Below, one piece after another: positions 1 through 4,667 of a stretch of DNA of 5,803 bases. Source of the stretch: Bacillota bacterium (GTDB lineage: Bacteria > Bacillota > Clostridia > Oscillospirales > Ruminococcaceae); assembly GCA_023451415.1 (NCBI GenBank), contig JAEXZK010000256.1:1-5803 (forward strand), written 5' to 3'. Below the pieces are notes generated by a model, which was not told where the DNA came from, searched no databases, and saw only the letters and a list, made by a program, of their open reading frames with translations. A program made the translations under genes and the position numbers. Position 1 is the first letter of the stretch, and every line of letters begins with the position of its first letter.

Positions 1-109
1 GGAGAACGGCTCCCTCCAGCTCATGGAAGCGGTCCGGGACGGGGAGGAACTGGTGGTCTCCACCTCCCATCTGGGGAGCTATGTGGCCTCCAGCCTGCCC
101 TTGACCTAA
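1..109 (+). CDS. C-terminal end of a probable secreted/surface protein (partial)
   Basis: Only the last 35 codons are present (reading from base 2, stop TAA at 107-109), so the 5' part lies outside the window. The tail contains MEAVRDGEELVVSTSHLGSY near its middle. The pattern DG-x-x-L-x-x-x-T-x-H-[LF]-x-x-Y is one I associate with the terminal beta-strand repeats of Firmicute extracellular and cell-wall proteins, which often end soon after a 'T-x-H-F-S-x-Y' strand. That assignment is inference from a short motif, and no domain can be named. No sortase motif or C-terminal membrane anchor is visible, so if it is exported it is free or anchored elsewhere. The reading frame is supported by the strong terminator that begins 11 bp after the stop. 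Base composition resembles the downstream genes. Confidence 0.6.
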   Translation, partial: ENGSLQLMEAVRDGEELVVSTSHLGSYVASSLPLT

Positions 110-119
110 TGAAAACGAT

Positions 120-162
120 GCTCCCTCCCCCTCGCTTGAGAAGGGGAGGGAGCTTTCCTGTT
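120..162 (+). terminator. Rho-independent terminator of the upstream gene
   Basis: A perfect 11-bp stem, GCTCCCTCCCC (120-130) with GGGGAGGGAGC (143-153), encloses a small inner CTC/GAG pairing with a GCTT loop. It is followed by TTTCCTGTT. The arms are very GC-rich and begin 11 bp after the stop codon at 109. The T-run is interrupted, so efficiency is less certain than the hairpin. Confidence 0.8.
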
Positions 163-215
163 GCATATAGCTTTGGCGCATGGGGCGGCCGGCCTTGCTG
201 GCGGGGGTAAAGAAG

Positions 216-241
216 CCTTCCCTTCAAAAATCGGGGGAAGG
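216..241. repeat. Small inverted repeat (possible interspersed hairpin element)
   Basis: Arms CCTTCCC (216-222) and GGGAAGG (235-241) flank an A/T-rich loop. GC-rich clostridial genomes often carry scattered 'CCTTCCC...GGGAAGG' palindromes between genes, so this may be one copy. With a single copy in view, its repeat nature is inference only. It does not look like a terminator because no T-run follows. Confidence 0.3.
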
Positions 242-404
242 GGAGCTGCCCGCAAGAAGCTTTGGAGGATGGGAGAGCGCCGCTGCAAAGGCATCTGCCC
301 GTTTGCGGGCTGTGGAGCGGGAGATGCGGGTTGAAAGTTTTCCGGCGCTCCTTGAGAGGCCTGCCGGTGCAAGGCCCTTTCAGAGCTTGGTCATCGGGGA
401 AAAA

Positions 405-433
405 CTTACAGTGATTTTACCGTTCCCTGGTAT
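405..433 (+). promoter_or_regulatory. Candidate Pho-box-like direct repeats
   Basis: Three 7-mers occur at an exact 11-bp period: CTTACAG (405-411), TTTACCG (416-422) and the weaker CTGGTAT (427-433). PhoP/PhoB response regulators bind direct repeats with an 11-bp period (TT-A-CA-like in Bacillus, CTGTCAT-like in E. coli). The repeats end about 20 bp before an extended -10 that lacks a recognisable -35, and the gene encodes an alkaline phosphatase. The third repeat is poor and the match is by eye, so the site is tentative. Confidence 0.35.
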
Positions 434-450
434 AGCGGAAAGGACTCCTC

Positions 451-459
451 TGGTACAAT
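451..459 (+). promoter_or_regulatory. Extended -10 promoter for the phosphatase operon
   Basis: TGGTACAAT matches the extended -10 form TGnTATAAT, with TACAAT at 454-459. No acceptable TTGACA-like -35 lies 16-18 bp upstream (TATAGC at 431-436 at best), which suggests activator dependence or reliance on the TG extension. Transcription would start near 466, giving a leader of about 38 nt before the start codon at 504. Confidence 0.55.
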
Positions 460-503
460 GGAAGCGCACCAAAGATAAAAAGAAAACAACTGGAGGAACC
501 AAC

Positions 504-2054
504 ATGAAATTCAGACAAACCCTGGCCGCATTGACCGCGGCTCTCCTTCTGCTTTGCGCCCTGGCCGGATGCAGCCAGCCGGCAGCGGCGCCCAGCACAT
601 CCCCGGCCGCCGATGCCCCCGCGGTATCTTCCCAGCCCCAGCAGGAGCCCCAGGACAGCGCCAAGCCCCTTAAATATGTATTCCTCTTTATCGGAGACGG
701 CATGAGCTATCCCCAGTTCCAGGCTGCGGCTGACTACCTGGGCGCGGTGGCTGATCCCGCCCCCGATATCCTGAAGGGCGGCAGGAACCTCAGCTTTATG
801 GAGTTCCCGGTGGCGGGTTCGGCTTCCACCTTCGACTCTACCTCCTTTGCTCCCGACTCCGCCTCCACCGCAACCTCCATCGCCACCGGCTACAAAACGC
901 ACAGCGGCGTCATCAACATGGACGAGACCAAAACCAAAGCCTACGAGACCATTGCCGAAAAGCTGAAAAACCAGCTGGGCTACAAGATCGGCATTATCTC
1001 CACCGTCAACCTCAACCATGCCACCCCCGCGGCATTTTATGCCCATCAGGCAAGCCGCAACAGCTACTATGAGATCAGCGAAGAACTGATTGCCAGCGGG
1101 TTTGACTACTTTGCAGGCGGCGGCCTGAAGCAGACCACCGGCGCTGACAAGGACAAGACCGACAGCTACGAGCTGGCCCGGCAGGGCGGCTACAAGGTCG
1201 TTATGACCCAAGCTGAGGCCGAAGCCCTCACCGCCGCCGACGGCAAAGCCATCATCATCGGCGAAACCCTGGCCGACAGCGACTCCCTCTCTTACGACAA
1301 CGACCGCTCCGGTGACGAGTGGGCCCTGTCCGATTATGTCCGCAAGGGCATCGAGGTCCTGGATAACGACACCGGCTTCTTCATGATGGTGGAGGGCGGT
1401 AAGATCGACTGGGCCTGCCACGCCAACGACGCAGGCTCCACCATTGCCGATACCATCGCCATGGCCGACGCCGTGGATGTGGCGATGGAGTTCTATGCCC
1501 AGCACCCCGACGAGACCCTGATCCTGGTCACCGGCGACCATGAGACCGGCGGTCTGACCATCGGCTACGCCGGCACCGACTACGATACCTACCTCCAGAA
1601 TATTGCAAACCAGAAGCTTTCCTACGCCAGATACGACACTGATTTTGTGGCCAAATACAAGGAGGAGAACACCCCCTTCGAGACCGTTCTCCAGGATGTG
1701 AAGGCCAACTTCGGACTGATGACCAAGGATGATCCCGATGCTTCCGAAAACAGCAAACTGGTCCTCACCGATTACGAATACGGCCTGCTGAAGGCGGCTT
1801 ACGACAAGACCATGAGCGCCTCTGATGCCGATCCCACCCAGGCTGAGTACGTCCTCTACGGCAGCTACGAACCCCTGTCCGTGACCATCACCCATCTGCT
1901 CAACAACAAGTCGGGCATCAACTTTGCCTCCTATGCCCACACCGGCCTGCCTGTGGCCGTCTTTGCCCAGGGAAACGGTCAGGAGCTGTTCAAGGGCTTC
2001 TATGACAACACCGAGATTTACACCAAGATGGCCCAGCTGCTTGACGTAAAATAA
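504..2054 (+). CDS. phoA: Alkaline phosphatase, PhoA-type lipoprotein
   Basis: This 516-residue protein is predicted to hydrolyse phosphate monoesters outside the membrane to release phosphate. The ATG at 504 is chosen because TGGAGGAA (491-498) sits just upstream and the protein then begins with a lipoprotein signal peptide: lipobox LAGC, lipidated Cys23, and a Pro/Ala/Ser-rich linker to about residue 56. By alignment to E. coli PhoA in my head, the active-site set is complete. It comprises metal ligand D65 (GDGMS), nucleophile S119 in DSAST, H172 and T174 in HATPAAF, R185, E297, D302 and H306 (VEGGKIDWACH), D345-H346 (TGDHETGG) and H479 (HTGLP). Positions equivalent to E. coli D153 and K328 are H172 and W303, the pair reported for cobalt-requiring enzymes. 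About 130 residues between the DHETGG and HTG motifs are longer than a minimal core and may form a crown-like insertion. It is first in a two-gene unit with the YibE/F gene. Confidence 0.93.
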   Translation: MKFRQTLAALTAALLLLCALAGCSQPAAAPSTSPAADAPAVSSQPQQEPQDSAKPLKYVFLFIGDGMSYPQFQAAADYLGAVADPAPDILKGGRNLSFMEFPVAGSASTFDSTSFAPDSASTATSIATGYKTHSGVINMDETKTKAYETIAEKLKNQLGYKIGIISTVNLNHATPAAFYAHQASRNSYYEISEELIASGFDYFAGGGLKQTTGADKDKTDSYELARQGGYKVVMTQAEAEALTAADGKAIIIGETLADSDSLSYDNDRSGDEWALSDYVRKGIEVLDNDTGFFMMVEGGKIDWACHANDAGSTIADTIAMADAVDVAMEFYAQHPDETLILVTGDHETGGLTIGYAGTDYDTYLQNIANQKLSYARYDTDFVAKYKEENTPFETVLQDVKANFGLMTKDDPDASENSKLVLTDYEYGLLKAAYDKTMSASDADPTQAEYVLYGSYEPLSVTITHLLNNKSGINFASYAHTGLPVAVFAQGNGQELFKGFYDNTEIYTKMAQLLDVK

Positions 2055-2067
2055 GCCGTAATAGAAA

Positions 2068-3207
2068 ATGAAAGATTACATTCTGAGGAAGCTCCTGAAC
2101 CGGGGCTTCCTCCCCGTTACGGTCAGCTGCCTGATCCTGGCCGTTCTGGCCCTCCTGCCCACCGGCTTTGAAGGCGCTTGGCGGTATCAGGGGTCCAGCC
2201 ACTGTGCCGCCAGGGTGCTGTCGGTCAACAATGACAGCATCGTGGATACCGGCCTCATCCGCTCCGGCGAACAGACCTGTGCCTTGGAGCTGCTGGGGGG
2301 GCCCTTTCAGGGACGGACCGTCCAGGGCTACAACCTCCTGAACGGCTCACTGGAGTCGGACAAAATTTTTGTCCCGGGGGATAAGGCCCTGGTCCTGGTC
2401 AGCCACGCCGGAGGGGAAATCCTGTCGGTAAACATGATCGACCATTACCGCATCGGCTATGAGCTGCTGCTGGGGCTTATCTTTGCCGCTGTGCTGGTGC
2501 TCTTCGCCGGCAGGACTGGGCTGAGGGCTGTGCTCTCCTTTGCCCTGACGGTGATGATGGTCTGGAAGGTGCTCGTCCCTCTGTATCTCCGCGGATGGCC
2601 GCCGGTGGCTGTGGGCCTGGGCATCGTGGTGATCCTCACGGTGCTTATCATCTCTTTGGTCTACGGTTTTGACCGCCGGGCCCTGGCCGCCACTGGCGGG
2701 GCCTCCGCCGGGCTGCTGGTCACCTGCCTGCTGGGGGCGGTTTTCACCGGCCTGTTCCAGATCCATGGCGCGGTGATGTCCTACTCCGAGAGCCTTCTGT
2801 ACAGCGGGTATCAGTATCTGGACCTGACCAGCATCTTTACCGCCAGCATTTTTATCGGGTCCTCCGGAGCGGTGATGGATCTGTCGGTGGACATCACCTC
2901 GGCGGTGTACGAGGTGGTGCAGAAAAAGCCGGATATTGGCTGGCGGGAGGCTGCGGCCTCAGGTTTTAATGTGGGGCGGGCGGCCATGGGCACCATGACC
3001 ACCACCCTGCTGCTGGCTTATTCCGGAGGGTATGTGGCTCTCCTTATGGTCTTTATGGCCCAGGGCACCCCGCTTTACAACATCCTTAACTACAAATATG
3101 TGTCTGGGGAAATATTGGACACCATTGTAGGCAGCTTCGGCCTGGTGACCGTGGCGCCTTTGACGGCCATCACCAGCGGACTTTTCCTTACCCGCCGGAA
3201 GGCATAA
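2068..3207 (+). CDS. YibE/F family multi-pass membrane protein
   Basis: This 379-residue protein is recognised as YibE/F family (COG5438) from its C-terminal half: FIGSSGAVMDLSVDITSAVY (262-281), the GRAAMGTMTTTLLLAYSGG region (303-321) and the closing TM segment near 351-373. The layout is a short basic N-terminus, one membrane helix at about 14-31, an extracytoplasmic beta-rich domain at about 34-127, then about seven helices from 131 to 373, ending in RRKA. No biochemical function is established for the family as far as I know. Transport is plausible but unproven. It starts 13 bp after the phosphatase stop. The bases before its ATG (a TAG stop then AAA) contain no SD, so translation probably depends on coupling to the phosphatase. 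An in-frame TAG at 2062 rules out an upstream start. The pairing suggests a role linked to phosphate or cell-surface chemistry, which is inference. Confidence 0.88.
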   Translation: MKDYILRKLLNRGFLPVTVSCLILAVLALLPTGFEGAWRYQGSSHCAARVLSVNNDSIVDTGLIRSGEQTCALELLGGPFQGRTVQGYNLLNGSLESDKIFVPGDKALVLVSHAGGEILSVNMIDHYRIGYELLLGLIFAAVLVLFAGRTGLRAVLSFALTVMMVWKVLVPLYLRGWPPVAVGLGIVVILTVLIISLVYGFDRRALAATGGASAGLLVTCLLGAVFTGLFQIHGAVMSYSESLLYSGYQYLDLTSIFTASIFIGSSGAVMDLSVDITSAVYEVVQKKPDIGWREAAASGFNVGRAAMGTMTTTLLLAYSGGYVALLMVFMAQGTPLYNILNYKYVSGEILDTIVGSFGLVTVAPLTAITSGLFLTRRKA

Positions 3208-3225
3208 AAGCATAAGACCCATATA

Positions 3226-3265
3226 AAAACTCCCCGCCGAGGAATAAATCTCAGCGGGGAGTTTT
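3226..3265. terminator. Bidirectional terminator between convergent genes
   Basis: A perfect 12-bp stem, AAAACTCCCCGC (3226-3237) with GCGGGGAGTTTT (3254-3265), encloses an inner GAG/CTC pairing and an A/T-rich loop. The AAAA/TTTT ends supply a U-run in both directions: TTTTGTTTATTT on the plus strand and TTTTTATATGGG on the minus strand. It lies 18 bp after the YibE/F stop and 2 bp after the stop of the minus-strand regulator, so it can serve both. Confidence 0.9.
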
Positions 3266-3267
3266 GT

Positions 3268-3939
3268 TTATTTGATGCTGCGAAGATGAAGGTAGACGGT
3301 GTTTTTACTGATCCCCAAAAATTTAGCCGCTTTTGGGACGCTGTCCTTGAGATTAAAAAGCCCCCGTTCCGCCAGGATGCGGACAATTTCCTTGTGCTTG
3401 CAGTTGGCGGGGACTGCGGTGTTGGCGAATACCTCCTCCCGGACTTGGCAGACGATTTGCTCCACCAATTCATCTGAGTTGTCCGAAAAGGTTTCGGGAC
3501 GCAGATCATCCTCCGAAGACTCCGAGGGCGCGGTAAAGTTTTGCAGAATGGTGGAAAAGGCGGTGCTGAGATAAAAATTAATGCAGAGCAGGCCGATAAT
3601 CCGCCCCTGCTCCCCACGGATGGTAATTGTGGTGGATTTGAGGGGCTCTCCCCGCTTGTTTTTGCTGAAATAGGTGATGTCCGCACAGTCTTCCGGCTGC
3701 TGGCGGATCTGCGCCAGCATGGACAGGGCCAGGTCAGTGATGGGCGCACCCTCGTTCCGGCCGGTGTGGTAACCATTGATTACTTTGATAGCGGCATGGT
3801 TGCAGTCCTCCAGGCTGTGAAGGACGATCTCATACCCATCGCCCAAATAGTGGGACAGGCCCTCCACCAGGCCTTTATAGCTCTCCAGGACCATTCGGTC
3901 AGTCCGGGTCAGCTTAACATTGAATTCTTCCAGCGGCAC
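3268..3939 (-). CDS. YheO/DauR-type transcriptional regulator (PAS-like domain plus HTH)
   Basis: The product is a DNA-binding regulator of 223 residues from the GTG at 3939. The N-terminal YheO-like PAS domain (about 17-131) carries LVEGLSHYLGDGYEIVLHSL and the segment ending in GLLCINFYLS, a layout typical of this family's ligand or sensor domain. The C-terminal DauR-type helix-turn-helix (about 159-221) includes KHKEIVRILAERGLFNLKDS and KAAKFLGISKNTVYLHLRSI. The frame is open to an ATG at 3972, giving 234 residues. That ATG has no SD and lies at the predicted transcription start of a TATAAT promoter (3979-3984). The GTG has GAGGTG at 3950-3945 with good spacing and is preferred. Family members often control amino-acid catabolism (DauR acts on D-arginine use). 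Divergence from ridA and a symporter suggests it regulates them and itself. The effector is unknown. Confidence 0.9.
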   Translation of the reverse strand: MPLEEFNVKLTRTDRMVLESYKGLVEGLSHYLGDGYEIVLHSLEDCNHAAIKVINGYHTGRNEGAPITDLALSMLAQIRQQPEDCADITYFSKNKRGEPLKSTTITIRGEQGRIIGLLCINFYLSTAFSTILQNFTAPSESSEDDLRPETFSDNSDELVEQIVCQVREEVFANTAVPANCKHKEIVRILAERGLFNLKDSVPKAAKFLGISKNTVYLHLRSIK

Positions 3940-3978
3940 CGGGGCACCTCTTTCCTGTGGAAATTTTTTCATATGATT

Positions 3979-4007
3979 ATTATACAGGCAAAGAGCGAAG
4001 TGTGCAA
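3979..4007 (-). promoter_or_regulatory. Promoter of the regulator gene
   Basis: On the minus strand, TTGCAC (4007-4002) and a perfect TATAAT (3984-3979) are separated by exactly 17 bp. The -35 matches the consensus only in TTG. The start of transcription should fall near 3972, on the first ATG of the open frame, which argues that translation begins downstream at the GTG of 3939. A TGTGCAAT box overlaps the -35, consistent with autoregulation. Confidence 0.7.
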
Positions 4008-4026
4008 TACTTTTGCGTTGTGCAAT
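4001..4026. promoter_or_regulatory. Candidate operator: paired TGTGCAAT boxes
   Basis: The octamer TGTGCAAT occurs at 4001-4008 and again at 4019-4026, 18 bp apart. The first copy covers the regulator's -35 element. A related TGTGCAT sits in a palindrome at 4198-4207. Exact octamer repeats so close together in a short intergenic region are unlikely by chance and are suitably placed for the divergent regulator, but no consensus for this subfamily was available to compare. Confidence 0.4.
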
Positions 4027-4041
4027 GAACTGAATTTCATT
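4024..4041. repeat. Inverted repeat AATGAA-n6-TTCATT
   Basis: Arms AATGAA (4024-4029) and TTCATT (4036-4041) flank six bases. The element overlaps the second TGTGCAAT box and lies upstream of both divergent promoters, so it is an alternative operator candidate. In AT-rich DNA a 6-bp arm is weak evidence. Confidence 0.3.
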
Positions 4042-4124
4042 TTTTAAGGGATAGATTATATGCTGTGCGCCTAAAATTTGTTCATTATTTTAATTTTTTG
4101 TGATTTTATGACAAGTTATAAATG

Positions 4125-4154
4125 GAATTTTCTACATTTAATATTATAAAATTC
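4125..4154. repeat. Inverted repeat GAATTTT-n16-AAAATTC
   Basis: Perfect 7-bp arms at 4125-4131 and 4148-4154 end immediately before the -35 of the ridA promoter (4156-4161). The position would suit an activator or repressor site, but the arms are AT-rich and could arise by chance in this composition. Confidence 0.3.
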
Positions 4155-4155
4155 A

Positions 4156-4184
4156 TTGGCTGAACTATATTTTATTAATATAAT
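4156..4184 (+). promoter_or_regulatory. Promoter of the ridA-symporter operon
   Basis: TTGGCT (4156-4161) and a perfect TATAAT (4179-4184) are separated by 17 bp, a sound sigma-A-type promoter with four of six -35 bases matching. Transcription would begin near 4191, leaving a leader of about 52 nt before the TTG start of ridA. The leader contains the palindrome GATGTGCATC (4198-4207). Confidence 0.75.
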
Positions 4185-4197
4185 TATATTACAGTCA

Positions 4198-4207
4198 GAT
4201 GTGCATC
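4198..4207. promoter_or_regulatory. Palindrome GATGTGCATC just downstream of the ridA transcription start
   Basis: The 10-bp sequence has perfect 4-bp arms (GATG/CATC) and contains TGTGCAT, close to the TGTGCAAT boxes at 4001 and 4019. At about +8 it could act as a roadblock repressor site. Its function is inferred from position and similarity only. Confidence 0.3.
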
Positions 4208-4242
4208 AAAAGACAATCCAAACAGCAGAAAGGATGATCCAT

Positions 4243-4620
4243 TTGTTAACAACAGTTGAAACCTCCTGCGCGCCCGCCGCTATTGGCCCGTACAGCCAAG
4301 CCGTCGCCGTAGGGGACATGCTTTACACCTCTGGTCAGATCCCTCTGGACCCCGAAAAGGGAACGGTGGTCGCAGGCGGCATCGCCCAGCAGGCCGAGCA
4401 AGTCCTGAAAAACCTGGCCCAAGTGTTGAAGGCAGGAGGGGCAGACCTGGCCACAGTAGTTAAAACAACCTGCTTTTTGGCAGATATGAAAGACTTTGCG
4501 CAGTTCAACGAAGTGTATGCCCGTTACTTTACCCATGGACCGGCACGTTCCTGCGTGGCTGTGAGGGACCTGCCCAAGGGCGTACTGGTAGAGGTGGAAG
4601 CCATTGCTCTCCGTCAATGA
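4243..4620 (+). CDS. ridA: RidA family enamine/imine deaminase
   Basis: This cytosolic protein, normally a trimer, hydrolyses reactive 2-aminoacrylate and related enamines or imines released by PLP-dependent dehydratases and lyases. It frees ammonia and protects other PLP enzymes. The TTG at 4243 is preferred over the ATG at 4234. AGAAAGGA (4227-4234) is correctly spaced for the TTG but runs into the ATG, and the TTG start puts PAAIGPY at residues 11-17, exactly as in E. coli RidA. The resulting 125 residues match the family's usual 124-130. Key residues are Y17, SGQIP (30-34), N89 region, R102 and C104 in PARSC, and E117 in the VEVEAIAL end, equivalent to E. coli R105, C107 and E120. The loop before PARSC is a few residues shorter than in E. 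coli. It is the first gene of an operon with the symporter, 47 bp apart, and divergent from the regulator. Confidence 0.93.
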   Translation: MLTTVETSCAPAAIGPYSQAVAVGDMLYTSGQIPLDPEKGTVVAGGIAQQAEQVLKNLAQVLKAGGADLATVVKTTCFLADMKDFAQFNEVYARYFTHGPARSCVAVRDLPKGVLVEVEAIALRQ

Positions 4621-4652
4621 GGCGAGTGGTGGGGTAGTATTTTTCAATGACG

Positions 4653-4660
4653 AAAGGAGT
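4653..4660 (+). promoter_or_regulatory. Ribosome binding site deciding the symporter start
   Basis: AAAGGAGT is followed by two ATGs. The one at 4661 abuts the SD and its frame stops after six codons (TAA at 4679). The ATG at 4668 is 7 bp away and opens the transporter frame, so it is the start. Confidence 0.85.
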
Positions 4661-4667
4661 ATGCAAC

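Larger units (their letters stand above)
163..450. other. Non-coding region upstream of the phosphatase, with small hairpins
   Basis: This stretch is open in the phosphatase frame from an ATG at 180. However, that ATG has no SD, and the implied 108 extra residues would precede a clear lipoprotein signal peptide, so it is read as non-coding. It holds a hairpin CCTTCCC (216-222) / GGGAAGG (235-241) with a 12-nt loop, and a tight GCCCG-TTTG-CGGGC hairpin (297-310). A third self-complementary patch, GGCC...GGCC, lies around 358-376. No riboswitch, T-box or known RNA could be recognised. It may be repeat-derived or simply leader DNA. Confidence 0.4.

Noticed and set aside
180..503. 108-codon in-frame extension upstream of the phosphatase
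   Set aside because: Its ATG has no SD, the extension has no family resemblance, and it would bury a clear lipoprotein signal peptide that has its own strong SD at 491-498. The predicted promoter also lies inside it.
417..1940. Long minus-strand open frame (507 codons) opposite the phosphatase
   Set aside because: It is a GC-rich antisense shadow with a Gly/Val/Ala-rich low-complexity translation, and the plus strand encodes a complete, motif-rich enzyme.
3541..4047. Plus-strand open frame opposite the regulator and its promoter
   Set aside because: It is antisense to conserved PAS-domain coding sequence, has no SD, and crosses the divergent promoter region.
4156..4242. Longer N-terminus for RidA from a TTG at 4156
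   Set aside because: That codon is part of the -35 element, upstream of the predicted transcription start, and the extra residues are absent from the family.
4191..4242. Possible riboswitch or T-box in the ridA leader
   Set aside because: The leader is only about 52 nt, has no terminator-like stem and no conserved T-box or aptamer sequence.
4621..4667. Internal terminator or promoter between ridA and the symporter
   Set aside because: No inverted repeat with a T-run and no -35/-10 pair were found; the 47-bp gap is explained by the SD and normal operon spacing.
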